Positions 37,101-51,900 of a DNA stretch of 64,000 nt are shown piece after piece. The first letter of the stretch is position 1; every line of letters starts with the position of its first letter. Below the pieces are notes generated by a model, which saw only the letters and a list, made by a program, of their open reading frames with translations, did no database searches and was not told the DNA's origin. The DNA comes from Sisyra terminalis (taxonomy: Eukaryota > Arthropoda > Insecta > Neuroptera > Sisyridae), in NCBI GenBank assembly GCA_958496175.1, contig OY292275.1:39137701-39201700 (forward strand), written 5' to 3'. Position numbers and translations under genes: made by a program.

Positions 37101-40100
37101 AAAGCTTTTAGAAGAAGCTCAACTGGAAGAAGGTGAAATTCGTAAGCATTAATTTGCTGAAATAGTAGTTTAATTGTTAACGTTTTTTTTTTTTTTTTTT
37201 GCTTAGGTGTACCCAAACTCCAAACCCCAAATACTAAACTTACTACTGTTAGAACAGTAGTTAAAACAGAACAGCTTAAACAAAAAAATGTAAAGTTAGA
37301 AGATGAGTACGGCGAAGATAGTGACGAAGATGAGGATATAGATTCCGAAAGTGATTTAGATACAGAAGAAGAAGCAGAGCTTGCGGAAATAGAACAAGAA
37401 GCTATGCAACAAAGGAAAAAGAATGCAACTAATAACACTGTTAATAAACCAGTCATCAAAGTAGTAACAACAGCTAATATAGCAAATACCATAACTAATA
37501 CAACTACTAATAATAGCATACAAAATAAACCTAGCGAAAATACTTCAACGGTAAGTTTAAGATTTATATCGAAATTTATTACAAAAGGCATTTTATGTTT
37601 TAAAAAAGAAAATTAATAAATTATTTTATTTTTTTAGATAACTAAGCCTCTTGTCTTGGATCGTAAAGATAGAATGGCTAAACGAACGGGGAAAATATCA
37701 ACGGAAGGAACAATTGAAATTGTTGAGCTTCCTGTTGAAAAAATACTTGCCAAAAGATATAATCCTAGAAAGAGATGTCATGAGTATCTTTTAAAATGGG
37801 AGAGTCAACCCCAGTAAGTATTTTTGTATATGGTCATGTAACCACAATTCTTAACCAATTTTTGCAATAAAAATTAACTACTTTTACAGAAAGTATTTTT
37901 TAGATTCTACCAACTATGTTTTCTATCACATTTCTTTCTTTTTTTTTAATTTATTCATTTCAAAGTAATTTAAGAGATAGTTTAGATGTAATTTTTTTTC
38001 TAACTTTAGGAGCACGTCTCAAGAATTATTGGTTTATATGAAAAAGTTATTTTAAACCTTCCTTATCGAGATCCATTTTACAATACCCCACACAATTATA
38101 AACACTTTTTTCCCCATTCCCAATGAAACAAATGATGTAATACACCTAAATTTTTTGGTACTTTTTCCTTCGTTATATAGCGATTCATTAGTAACAAATT
38201 GTTTTCCAAATTTCATTTTTATGGTACCAGTAGTCTCCAAGTAAAAGGGCTGTGATTGACGAAGAAACAGAACGAAACTGTGAGACTTCCATTGTTACTA
38301 CGTAATCGTAAAAATTGAACCAATGTTAAAAAAAGATCTTTACGTATTGTTCCTAGATTTATTAACTTCCCAAAATTATTTGTTAGTAGTGCAATTTAAA
38401 AAATGCATTTAATTTTTGTTTATTTTTCTTATTGAAGCGAACAAAACACCTGGGAATCAACAGAACACATGAGTACTTGCAAGCTACTTTTAGAAGAATT
38501 TGAGAAAAATTTAGCAAAACAGAAGGAAAAGAAAGCTGCGCAAGCAGCAGCTGAAAGCCAACTTAAAAAACTTACTCCAGTAGCTCCAAAGCCGCCAATT
38601 CAAACACCACCTGTATCTTCAACGGGGTATGTTTCTAATGTTGTTTATAATCAGTAATTTTAATTCATCACTTAATTTTGTAGTCGACCAGTTCGCAATA
38701 GCAAAATCAGGGCGTTAGGACAAGTAAAAGCGTGGTGTGGATCAATGTTCGACGATGAAAGTGGTAAAATAATTGAAATTAATAAAAAAAACATGTTATT
38801 CATTTAGATTTACTGATAGGAAAACGAAAATCATCCGACAATGAAATGGACGATGATGTTGTCGAGAAGAAATCTAAACGTGATGGTGCGGATGGAACCT
38901 GGAGCGTAGGTGAGTCGAATACATCTACTATAAATGGCAGTGACGTAGACAGAAAATCAGATAAAAAAACTGGTACGCAACCAGTATTAGTAGCACATGC
39001 TAAAGGCATTGTTAATGTTCATCCTAATCAATCGTCAAATTTCCAATCCGGTGTCTATGTAATATCGAAAGATTCTGGGCTTCTTAAAGTTGTAAATGAT
39101 TCAACAAATTTGAATAATAAACCTTGTATTATGCGCGTCAAGCCCAATAATAGTAGTTCTCAAAGCGCACAAGTGCGTGTAGTGCAGAAGGGTGATACAC
39201 AACAAAGCGGTATAGTACGTATGTCTGCAGGAACAAGCCCAGCAGTTGGTCAAAAAGGATCTATAGCAACTCAAAGGCCAGTCATCTCTCCTCAAAAACG
39301 AATTGTCGGACAACAAAATGTCAGACTTGTCCAAAGAAAGCCGCCAATAGCGGGCAAAACAACCGTCTTTCCTGGAAAAGCAAAAGAAAGTCGTCTTGCG
39401 CCAGGAAACTCTCTTCACATGGAATTCCACACGACTTCAGATGAAAGCAGTGAAGATGATCTTCCTGATTTGTTCCCAAAAGATCTACCTCCACCTGTAC
39501 CCGATAGCCCACCGCGACCATTGACTTTATGTCCACTTACAGGAAAAGTTCTTGGTCGTGCTGAAGGAGAACGAACTCCTGATCCCAGTCCACCACCAAC
39601 GGAAGTATGCATTACTTCTAATTCTTCCGAACAGGCTACTACATTAGCCACCCTAGTTAGTACAGCAGACATCAATAAATCGTCAACAGTGCAGGTCGCA
39701 ACAACCACAGCAAATGAGACTGATATTATACTGAATGAAAGTGGAGAATTAGCGTCTGATGCTCCCTTAATGATTACTGGAGAAGACGGTACGATATATC
39801 AAGTTGCTGGTCAAGATGAAAATGGACAAACTTTATTAGTGGCACAAGGAACTGATGGAGAACAACAATGTGTATATTTAGCAGCTGGGTCTGAAGATAG
39901 TGAAGGCAATATACTAGGCATAGACCCGGATTCGGCGGTGACAATGTCTGACGATTCGGTGGCGCAGTTAGTATCTGACGAACAAACAACTGCAGTTGAA
40001 CAACCACTTGTCGTTAATACAGACGGCGATGAATCCCAAGTTGTAGCCCAAGTTGTAAAAGCTGATCTACCGTCTCCTGGTAAGTTCCTCAAATTCAGTT

Positions 40101-40235
40101 TCAATTTACCTATTTTAATAACCAATTCTAATATTTTCAGGAGGTACGCGTAAAGTGGTTTTGTTGTTACAAAATGGTACATTAGCTGTCACTACTTTTG
40201 ATGCAGCACAGTATTCAGCTTTAGAATTGGAATAA
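34139..40235 (+). CDS. Chro: Chromator-like chromodomain protein
   Basis: Ten exons: 34139-34208, 34275-34414, 36788-37018, 37099-37141, 37207-37550, 37638-37813, 38438-38626, 38684-38763, 38808-40079, 40141-40235; 879 residues (Drosophila Chromator is about 930). Order of parts: an N-terminal zinc-finger-like motif CGKCHEVYHFLEEFLEH ending in C; a conserved block AQVWAFLLWKNTQNKV to LGATKLQFNPIPLN; an acidic stretch EDSDEDEDIDSES; a chromodomain of the form VEKILAKRYNPRKRCHEYLL with KWESQP and NTWES; a lysine/alanine-rich helix; then a long low-complexity tail rich in S, T, P and D. Chromator binds interband chromatin with Z4 and JIL-1 and joins the spindle matrix in mitosis. Assignment rests on the zinc-finger plus chromodomain order. 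The start could also be the second ATG at 34145. Confidence 0.82.
34415..36787 (+). other. Large intron 2 of the Chromator-like gene
   Basis: A 2.4-kb intron, much longer than the gene's other introns (49 to 624 bp). It is AT-rich. I see no embedded gene or element ends. Confidence 0.6.
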
Positions 40236-41848
40236 TTAAAAAGTGAAGTAATTGTTAAAACAAATGGACTTAAACAACATTAATTAATTTTTGTTAATAA
40301 CTTAATTACTTTTATATATATATATATTGACTATTAAGATTTCATTTTATTATAAGTATGTGTTTTATCGTGACTGGATACTTTAATAAGTTCACTTAAT
40401 ATTAATGTTGAGTGCGTTTTTAAAAATTCAACTTCTTTTTCCAATGTATACTCAAAAATGTGTATCATATTTTTTTTAATTTTAAACCAATGTATTAAGC
40501 AAGTATATTAAATATCTCTATAAAATTGTGTTATGAGTGATTTAAAAAAATCCTACAATTTAATTCAGTTTAAATTAAAGGTGAATAATCATATATAAGT
40601 GTAACAATATTTGTCGTTGTATTTTTCATTCATCTTATGACAATTACGGAATAATGCTCTAAAATTTCTTCAATTTAATTTAATATTATTTTAGTGTAAA
40701 CATTGATCACTTTCATTCACATCGAATAACATACTGAATTATTGTATAATTTTTTCAAGCGATTTTGTATCTATATCATTGCCTTCAAGTTTTTAATATA
40801 TAAATTAAATTAGAACTTAGTTTTTATTTTAGCACATGATTTTAGTTCTTTATCTTTTATAAAGCAATATTTTGTTAAATTAATTTTTAAATTCCATAGA
40901 AATGAATTTAATTCGATTATTTTCTTAGTATTTTAATTGAAACTGATTTAATTTATTAGTAAATTTATTTTATTATCACTATCAAACATATTCTAAGTAT
41001 GTTATATTAAATTTTATGAATTATACTCCAAAACATCTTTAATGAACATTAATTTATAAAAATTCAATATCTAAAAAAATCTTTGATTTTTGCTAATAAT
41101 AAAATTAATATGAATAAATGAAGACTCAAAATAATACAAAAATTATTTACCATTTCGGTCGTAGGAATAGAACATAAAAAGTACTCTGAATCTTAGTTTG
41201 TATGGATTCCGTAAAACTGAATATAATTTTTATTATATATAAAATTAACTTTGAATAAACGGATATTAAAAAATATTCTTTTCCATTTAAATTATTATTT
41301 TCATACAATATTTTTGTTTTCTTTTTTTATATTGGATTTCATGTTACTGACATACATATTATGAGTATACAATTGGTGATCCTTTGACGTGAACTGTATT
41401 GTATTGACTTTTAAAAGTAATGAAGTTTTGTTATGAACGTTTAAACTACGAAACCAATAAACTAGCCGATAGTGATAAAATTTTTGCAATAAATATGATA
41501 TAAGAGAAATAAATAATACCTACTTTAGAGAAATCGTTGAAAACCATTCAAATAATCATTGAATGCTTATATAACAAAATCTTAAATTACAAAAATTTTA
41601 CACACAGAATTAAAACATTTTTTGATACGTTTCACGAATAATAACTATCATGACAAGTCGACGTTGTAGGTTTAAGTGGAGAGTAAATTTCACAGTACCA
41701 AATTTGAATGCAAATATTTATTATTAAAAAAACCTCAAGAGAAAAACCCCAAACTCATTCATCAAGCATATTTATTTAAGTAATAATAATTATTAATAAA
41801 TTATTATATATTCTATAGTATACATTATTACATATTTTTAATTCTTCT
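40236..41848. other. Chromator 3' UTR and intergenic DNA
   Basis: AT-rich with a TA microsatellite around 40314-40327 and several AATAAA-like signals. The true polyadenylation site cannot be picked by eye. No coding signal. Confidence 0.5.
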
Positions 41849-42014
41849 TGCCGTCGCTTTATGACTACCAAGGTCTTTACCAACGTTATACAAAATTTCT
41901 AAATTGAGAAAATATCGAAAATTTGCTGCCTACGAGATTCGAATCCAACACTTACCAGTTTTGGAACAGTCATCTTCATAGGGAACGGTCACCTTGACCA
42001 CTCGGCCACCAGTA
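41849..42014 (-). repeat. tRNA-derived SINE copy
   Basis: Minus-strand copy with both the body (GCCGTCGCTTTATGACTACC, AAATATCGAAAATTTGC) and the tRNA-like head (GAGATTCGAATCCAAC, then ACCACTCGGCCACCAGTA). It is one of the two most complete copies in the window. Confidence 0.75.
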
Positions 42015-42903
42015 CGCTATTATTATGTTTAAAACACACTATTTAATTAAAGCATGATCTTGTATACATGTCAATACACTCAAGTACTCATATGATTTAA
42101 GCTAACATTATTTAAAAAATACAGTAACCGTGAACATTTACCTCCCCGCTAAAATATAAAAAATATATATATCACTTACTTACAATGAAAGTTTTGCATC
42201 GGTAAAACAAAAACTGATTAAACTAAAATATGATGATTGTTCACAAAAATAAACATTTTAGATATTTTATTTTTGACTGAGGCTTGTATAGTTTTTTTAG
42301 CACAAAAAAGTAAGTAGATCCGCGATTGTAAATGATTACTCTTTTTTTTAGTGACTAGCAATCGAAGGATCAATTGTCGGGGATGATTTGTCTTATGTTT
42401 GTGATATTTTGTGCGGGGATATTTACCAAGGGATCAGGACGCTTTAGACGCTCCACAGCATCCAATGATTTATATTTAGCACTTTTTTTTAAAAAAACGA
42501 AATACGTTGAAAAATGGCTCTATTTTTAAAATCAATTTGACAATTTAGTTTAATTTTTATGAAAAGCGATTTTTAAATATTTGAAAGTAGCCCCAAACTA
42601 TTTTTTTTTTCGATTTCGTGTTTTACATTGAATAAAATGCATTATTTTTGTAAATAATATGTTTTTTTTTATTTTTCGATTCAAAATTTACTAATTTTTT
42701 TAATACTTTGAATTAAAAAAAGTAAATAAATAAAAGGTATCATAACAATCTCATTGTATCATAATCGACCAGTCCCAAGTTAAATAGTTTCATCAAAAGA
42801 GCTTTGGTTTTTCAAATAATAATTTTTTTAAACTTTGTAATGAGTTAATGTCATTTAACAATTATTATTGAACCAAAGAAATTCTCCAAATTTATTTTTA
42901 AAA
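42015..42903. other. Intergenic DNA before the DLEC1-like gene
   Basis: Contains at about 42290-42340 a fragment of the fold-back family end (TAGCACAAAAAAGTAAGTAG then CCGCGATTG). The 5' UTR of the DLEC1-like gene probably starts in the last hundred bases. Nothing else is supported. Confidence 0.5.
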
Positions 42904-45900
42904 ATGGATCCAATAACGTTAATTAAGAAATCCAATGATCGAGCTTGTGCTGATGTATCACATGTTATACGAGAAGTTTTCCAAAATGTTTTGTCGGAAG
43001 ATACATACTCTGAGCATTTTTTACAACATCATGAAACCTATAAAACTCGTAATAAAGAATTGCAGGAATATAGAAATTTGGCGGGACAGGTTAATTGTAA
43101 ACAGAAAAAAATATATGAAATTAAATATTTTATTAACCATTGTAGACTTACGATGATTGTAAACTACATTTGAATCATATATCAAAAGTTGAAAAATCAA
43201 TAATGTATCGTCAAGGTGATTACTTGATTCGATCTGCTAAAATCTCTAAAAGTATGCGAGCTAAGGATAAGCTAACGTTGCACAAACAACCAGCTTTTCA
43301 AGATTTACCGAAGAATGTCTGTAATAAATACGCCTTACTGCAATCAGATTTTATACTTCCTACAAAAATTGAACGAGCGATTGGTAAATCAAACTAATAA
43401 ATAAATTATTACTAAAATATTATCAACATATTCTTTTTTTTAGACTTTACAATGTCTGATAAAGAGAGAAGGCATTTAAAGGAACATTTAACTCAATCGT
43501 ATAATAGCCTTAATAGTTTCTTCGATTGCACCTACAAACATCCTCCAAGATCTAGCTGTACTAATGTAACATCTTTTACAAAAAGACAACTTCCACCTGT
43601 AATACCGCGAAGCAATTGCTGTAAAACAAAACGGAAACAATTTGTTGTTCCAACTTTTGAAGAATTGCCAATTCATTTGAGGTAATATGACTTCATAGTG
43701 TACATCAACAATCTTCTTTGTCTAATTTTCTTCTGGATTGGAATAATAATTGTTTTTGTAGTTAAAAATAGTATACTATTTTTAACTACTATTTACAAAG
43801 AATGAAAAATGGTATTTACCATTAATCTTCGGCCCCTCTATTAATGGGACAATTTATTCATTAGTACAGTAGCACATGCATTTGTGAATCAATCTAAATG
43901 TAATATGCAATGATTATTATGCTACAAAACCCCCGATTAAAGCTCTTTGATGTGTGTTGATAAAACCGGTATCAATCGAATTTTTACCAACACTCTAATA
44001 CGCGAGCCAACATACTGAAACTCCCTTCTACATTATATGATAATACGTATTGACCAATATATTGGCTCAATATGAAGAGGGAATATAAGACACATTGATT
44101 GTAGCTTTCGTTAGGTTGTATAATTTTTTTTTTAATTTAGAGTTAAACTTGACAATCCTCCTAAAAAACTGGAGCCATTGCCCCTTAAAAGGAAACTTGT
44201 TACTGAGCCAAAAGAAGCAATATTTTACGATTATTCTTTGAACGTTACATACGAGGTTTGATTAAATAATATATTAAATTATCAGTTAAGAATAATGTTT
44301 TTAGAAAGTTGTAACATTACGAAATTTAAGTACTTCTGTTGCTCATTTCGCACTACCAGTTGATTTTTTCGAAAAATGTGTTGTTTTATGGAAATCTACA
44401 AACAAAACATTAGCTCCCGGAATGAGTACTACTTTTACGTTACGATTTCGGACTGATACGTACGAAGATATCAATGAAATCTTATATATAAGCGTTTTAG
44501 ATTCGGAAGACGTTTTTTTCCGTATTAAATCATATAGAAAAACACCAACATTGATTGGCTTCGTAATTAGATCTGATGAAGATATTATGAACTCAAATTT
44601 AGTTATAAAATCAGAACCTAATTGGGTGTTAAATTCAACTATTGATTGTAAAGTTAATTTTATTGGAGCAACAGTAAAATACAATTTATTTTTGCAAAAC
44701 GGAGGAAGCACTTCGTCCTTTTTTATCATCAGTGAAAAAGATTGGCATTTAATGGATATTAACGTAAATTTCATAATATTTTTAATTTAAGTTAAATGTT
44801 TTTCCATTGATTTTTTTTAGGACTTAAATAAAAACAATGAACTTATTTTACCGTCATTTAAAGTATACCCAGTTTACTTTTGTTTAAAAGAAAACGAAAT
44901 TATGGAAATTTCAATTGAGTTTTGTCCAATCGAATTTGGTTTTTTTATTGATAAAATTTTAGTTATGTGTGATAATTGTACTTTTGATCATTTGGATTTA
45001 GTAGGAGATAGTACTTACTACTCAGCCAGTTTCATAGCCTTGGAGGTTTTTGCTAATTGATTATTTTCCATTTAAAATTATAATGCAGTTTATTTCAGAT
45101 ACCGGAAAAAATGTTTTCTATTAGTTTAGAGTCAGATTTTTTTTCTAAATACGTCATAATTTTAAATTCAATTTTATTAAATGGATCTTCATCTACTACG
45201 TTTAAAGTATTCAATAAAAGGTATTATTTTTAAAAAAATTATAAAATGTTGATGAAAATGCAGTTTTGCTTTTATTAGTTTAGTAAATTTAGCATTTTAT
45301 TGGAAATTACGACGACCGAAAGTGTATTCATGTCCTAATACAAAACTGTTATGTATGAGCCCTGAATGGATTTCAATTGAACCCTTAAAAGGTGTATTTT
45401 CTCCAGAAAGCGAAAAGACATTTTCTCTTACCGTAAACCAATGTACTGCTATGGCAGGCGAATATCGATATGTGATAGAGTAAGTAAATTTGCAAAATCA
45501 AAATATGCTCAAAGTTTGTTATAATCATAGCCTTTTTTTAATTTAAATGGATGGTATCAAATACCTAGTATTATTTAGGAGTAAAGCTCAAGTGCGGCAG
45601 ACGGTATTTTTGTTAATATCAACTTTGGTAAAATTAACCAATTTTCCTGTTAAAAAAATTAGTTTACTATGCTGTTCTGTGGATTTAAATTACAATAGAT
45701 TGAAATATCGGGGATCCTACGATTTTTTAGGCGCTACGATTTGAAGACGTATTTTTATAGATCTCAACAAAATAAAATGAAAAGAAAAAATAAATTTTTC
45801 ATTGTCTTACTTAGTTTACAAGATATCGATATTATTTTTTTCTTTAGACGGATTTCTCAAAATTTTTGAAAAAAAAAACCGCTAAATCGCGGCTCCTATT

Positions 45901-48900
45901 ATTTTTTTGTGTTAAGAAAGTAATACACAAGGGGTCGAAGGGCGATCACTCGATGGGAGCTAGGGGGTATAGCCCCCCAATCTCAAACAAAAATATTTGA
46001 AATGTATATTTAGGTATGGCCCGATTTATTCGCGAATTAAATTAAAAACAAAGTAGAAAATCCAATATTCGCAGATATTGATGTTGTTAAAAGGGGCTTA
46101 TAGAAGACTTTGCTCATGGACTACGTATTTATAGACTTTTGCACAAAAAAATAGGAGTAGCCGCGATTGTGAGCATGTACCTTGTCAGTTTTTAAGTTTC
46201 GATATCTCGTAAACTAAGCGATATATCAAAAAAAAATCTTTCTTTTCGTTTTATTTTAGCGAGATCTATGAAAATCCGTCTTTAAATCGTAGCGTCGGAA
46301 GAATCGTAGTATTGCCAAAATATCTATTGCATGAATTGTAACTAATACAACTTAAATTTACCAAAATTGTATTGATTGCCAAAATATTTTTGTTTTTGTT
46401 AAGGTTGATAAGAAATAAATGAAAGAAAATAATGATATAAAAATGTATTGCATTCTTCTCACTACGATTTCCTTTGACTTCCTAACTTATACGTTTGCTA
46501 TTTGAGTTCTTTTCGATAAATATTCTGCAACGCATTTTAGGCCACATAATGAAACCCGATGAAATCGTACAAGATTATGTTCGTCATCTTTTTCACTTTT
46601 AACACTCATATGCTTTTGTTAAACAAGTTAACAAGAATACTTTTTAAATAGAAATCGATTAAAAAACATATAAATGGGAAAGAGGTCATTACTGTTTGTG
46701 CGTTCAAATGAATTTAGGGAAGTCGTTCTGCGTTTTTTAAGACAGTGGAGAGATGCTTCAATTTAAATACACCATTAACTCTGTAAAACTGTTTAAATCC
46801 ACAACAAAACAAATTGAATATGAAACGCATAAAAATTATATTTTTTAACAGATATATCAATTCAAAAAAATACATAATCGGTCGGAGTTTGACTTTTTTA
46901 TGGACCCTTTAGTGTCCGGTACTGCTTGTTGGTATAGAGCGGCTAAGTATTGTTCGTAGTAACTTAAATTGTAATTAACAATTCCATTTATTATTCAATT
47001 AATAAATAATCGTTTTGAGAACCATTACTTGAAAAAACCAACAATAAAGTATTTAAATAAAACTTTCGTTTTTTAGATTTTTCGTTGCCAATATCCCAGA
47101 ATGTAGCTTGGAAGATAATAGCGATTTCACTGTTGAGGAAACTGAAAACTACGACGAAACAAAAGTATCATAACAATTACGTCTTATTAAAAAAAAAATC
47201 ATAAACTATATTTTAGCTGGTCGATATTCTGGTTGGTGCTGTGGAAATTTGGCAAGAATCAGTTGAGATATCAATTTTTATAGAACCTTGTCTAATAGAT
47301 ATACATGGAGAAGTACTCGAGTTAGTTGAACAAATAATATATAATGATACATTAATTTTTACTACTACGACAATGGGTTTTTTTTTTTGGCCCTCGTGAA
47401 AAATTAGTATATTTGGCGCATTTTTATTTTTTTATTTGATCTTTAAATATGTGCATTAACTTATAAAAAAATTAAAATTACCATTCAAACAACTAACAAC
47501 ACGCCTTGAGTAAAATTTTTCACTTGAATAAAATTTTACGCAAATCGAGAGTTACTCAAAAATGTGCAAAAATTTAGATTGAACATAAATAATAATAAAT
47601 ATAATATTACTCGAACTTTTAGCTTAATAGACTCGCATTAAAGCGAGGAGGGGTAAGGTTAATTAAAAAAAAGCATGTTTTTGTGAATTTTTTGTGTCGA
47701 CACAGTTAAAATCTCTTTATTAAAATCAATAGTACATTAAAGTATGACATTCGAAGAATATTGTATAAAATTTTCACGAAGAAATATTAAAAAATACGGC
47801 AATGGCAGCAATTATTCGGACGTGTCTCGGAAAAAAGTAGAATTGTGGTGCCCCTCATACTTTGTACTGGATCATATGAAATCAAAAAATCAATATCCAT
47901 TCGTTAAATAATAGTTTTTCTTAGGTAACGCTGGGAGGGTTTTTCAAAATTTTATTTTTTCACTTTTTGGGAACACTGAAGTAAAAAACGCGATTTTTTT
48001 TTGAAAATAGGCTAAGTTGTTGTTGTAAAATAAAAACTATTAACAAATTTGAAAAAAAAACTCTCCAGCGTTAATTCGTAAACTATATACAGAAATAGTG
48101 TTCAAAATTTCAAAAGAATCGGTGAAGTAGTTTTGAAGTTATGAGAAGCACCGATTTTGAAAACGTGAGTTGTGGAGAAAACGTTTTTGAAATAGTTTTG
48201 ACACTAAAAATCTGCTATAAAACATTCATAAGCAAATTTTATCGGCTTACCTGATTCACACTGAATCATCAATGCTAAGTCCATAAAGGATGTCGCTATC
48301 ATCCATGATGTCTACACCACCTTTTAGCTCCTGTCCACTACTGATTCCGATATCTTGCATGAATATTAGTGAAGCAAAAGAACCTGCATTGAAGACATTG
48401 GTTGCCACTTAAGCTCCAATTTCAACGACGACAGAGGTTCCACTTAGATGCTTTGGTGAGATTTTCCAAATAAGTTGGTTCAAACTTTCTTTGTTGTTCT
48501 GCGTGAAGCCTCCAACACAGATCAGGTAAGTATAAAAATCTGACAGATATAAAAATACTCATAATCTCGTTAATTTTGCTCCAATCGACTTGAAATTTTG
48601 ACACAATATTCTTGAGATATGCATTCAGATAAAAAAAAAATAAAAAAATGCAAAATAAAATTAATACCTTACCCCCTCCCGTTAGTCAATATATTTTTAT
48701 TATTATTGTTATTTACCGTCGCTCTATAATTATCAAGGTCTTTAACGACTCTAGCGCTGATAAAAATCGGTAAATCGAGAAATATCGAATATTTGCCCGA
48801 TACGAAATTCGAACCCAACATCTACCAATTTTGGAGCGGCCACCAGTAGGCTTCAATATTAATATTAAGCATCTGGGGAAATCGCAAAATAAAGATAGAA

Positions 48901-51900
48901 CAATGTTATTCTTTTTATATAAATCATTATAGCTTTGAGCCAAATAATATTTGAATCCCTCGGTTTTTGAGTTTGAAACAATTACTAAAAAGCAAATGGA
49001 ATTGCATTATTAATACTATCTATTAAATTACTAACGAAATATTAGAGATTTTAATTTATTTTTATGAATATTATTGTAGAATAAATGAAACAGTTGTTCG
49101 CCAAATAAATGTTTTGAACATGATAGATTTTGATTTGCAATGTAAATGGATACAGCTAGCGGAAAAGTTTGAAAATTCAAAAAATAAAGTAATAATAACA
49201 CCGAAAAGTTTTATGCTTCCAGCGTCAAGTATGATGAGCTGTGATTGCACAATTTATGCTTATGAACAAAGTTTTATTGAAACTTTATATGTGTAAGTTT
49301 ATATTAAATAATTTTCATAAATATTAATATTTATTATGTCCTAATTATCTTAAACACTCAATTTTAACAATCACAACAACGTATCATTAGTAAATGCAAA
49401 GAAACAATTAAATTTTAGATGCGACGTTAATGATGGAAATGCCCAAATGGAATTAATAGTAAGAGCAGATGTCGCAAGTCCAAAACTACAAGTTTCGAAG
49501 CAGATTTTAAATTTTGGATATGTAAAATGTGAAACAGAACATAAACAAGAAGTTACATTAATAAATGAATCACCGACTTGCTTACATTGGAGTATTGATG
49601 AATATGTCTTTAACAGTGATTTAAATAAGCTAGTTCTTGCTGGGCATTCTTATATTAATCGTGAAAGCGGTTGGCTTTGTCAAAAAAATGGAAAAGTTTC
49701 ACTTGAATATTCTTTATATACCCAAGTAAACTAAAACATTTTTGTAGATAAAAACATATCGAATTCATAATATTATTTATATATTTTATCAGAAAGCTGA
49801 CCGTTGGTGTTCCTATTTGGTTATTGATAAAGATCAAAATAAGTGTTTACGTGATACCGATTTTATATTGGTTTATGGAAATGTTATAATTCCTGTTTCT
49901 GGACTATACCAATCAAGATTTCTCACAGCGACATTACGCCCAGGAAAAATGTATTTGAAAGTTCAGGAGAGTTATGAAATATCTTTGCGAAATTATTCGC
50001 CTGTAACTATTTCATTCGCTTGGGGATTTCCTGAAGGGAAACAAGATTCAGATTTATACGTAACTGTTTATCCATCAAAAGGAGAAATAAAACCACACCA
50101 AGTTCAGTCATTGATTATTTCTATTTTTCCTCAACATATCGGTCATGTTTGTGATTTTTTTATTCCTTGCTTTATTGGCAGAGCTAAGCAACCTATTTAT
50201 CTACAAATTGATTTAAAAGTTCAAGATATAAAAGTAGAATTTGAACTGACGGATACTCTAGAAAGTGTTTTGTGGCCCGAAGTTGATCCAATCAATACAT
50301 TATCTATTACTTACAGCGATGATTCATCTATATCACTATTTCAAGTAAAATTATATACATAATGTAAAATTTGTAATATTAATTGCAAAAAGTACACTTT
50401 TTTATTTTACAGAAATTGACTGATTTAAGTTATAATGAGAATGCAAACTCAAAAGATTCTTCAAAAGATTTAAGTTTAGAAGAAGAATCAACCCCTACCT
50501 CTAAAACTAACAACTCGTTTTTGAATTTATCTAACACTATATCTGAGGAAATTACGGAAGAAGAATTTTGTCCTCTTGATTGTTTTTATCCAAGTGGAAT
50601 GACTTGGACCACATACTCATCCAGAAGTTCTCACAGTCAATTACGAAAACCAAGACCGAAAAAGTCATCAATTGAATCGATTCTTCAATCTCGGAAAAAA
50701 GAGCAAATTCTTTATAGTAACAATTACAAACTTCAACTTGACTTTTTTAAACTTCCTCTTCGTACAGGTAACATTCAAGATGAACTTTAAACAAATCCCA
50801 TCGCTTACAAATTTATCGCTTTTAATTCATCTTGAATATGTTAGTAAAAATTTTTTTTTCGAAATTTTCCAATCTTCACAGAGCAAAGTTAATACTATTT
50901 TCAACAATGTATTTTTTTGGTGGTGAATTACTGGCGATAAATTCACTCGATATAAAATTTAATTTCTTTACGTATTTTACAACAGCTGTTAAAAAGACTG
51001 TTATAATCCGTAATAGAACACCAGTGGAATCAGAATATATGACAAAAATAAAAAATTATTATGAAAGCGATGAACAAAAAGAACCTACTCGTTTAGATCG
51101 TATTAATGATATATTAAAAAATAAAACCCGAGGTATGAAATTCCAAATACAATAACTTGCATTTAAATGGTATGAACTTTTTAAAACAATTTTAGATGAA
51201 TGGGCTAGAGTAGCCGATGGATTAGGTTTAGTTATTAAGGTCGAAAAACCTAGCGGAAAAATTCCATCATTAGATTATTGTGTTCTTGATATATGGATTT
51301 ATGCTAATACTTGGGGGGTTTATTTTGATGAAATCAGTATCTCTATTCCTCGATTACCTCCGTTTTTCATAAGTATTACAGTCGAAGTTATTGGTTATCC
51401 CCTTGAATTTGTTGCATCATTATCAAATTCTCCTTTAACTCTTCGGTATTTTTAAACTAATACCTACTAAGTTGATAATGAGTCAATTTGACTATGACAC
51501 GAACAAGTCTAATTTATAATCAATTACAAAAGTACCTCGAGATACGAGTGCCCTAATGTACGAGATATTGGAGGTACGAGCCATCGAACAAGTTTTGCTT
51601 TGAAGTACGAGTAAAATTTACATATGTACATACATTAGCATATATAATATATACAACAACATTTTAGTTGTGTGTAAATTACATTTAAGTGACCAAAACT
51701 ATTTAAATTAAATTATAAAACCAGTTTCTTTCCTTAAATTCTCTTTTATTATGTTTTATACAATATTTGTCAACTTATAACTACATTTTTCTTATTTAAA
51801 CACATGTAACAAGAACAATTGGGATGGCATTTTGAAGGCTGGAATGAATTAATGGCATTTCAATTATTTTCAATGAGGAAAATTGCTTTGAGGTACGAAC

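Noticed and set aside
37049..37591. 180-residue minus-strand open frame rich in serine and valine
   Set aside because: It is the antisense shadow of the acidic Chromator exon at 37207-37550.
44343..44774. 143-residue minus-strand open frame
   Set aside because: Antisense of the well supported DLEC1-like exon 44305-44763.
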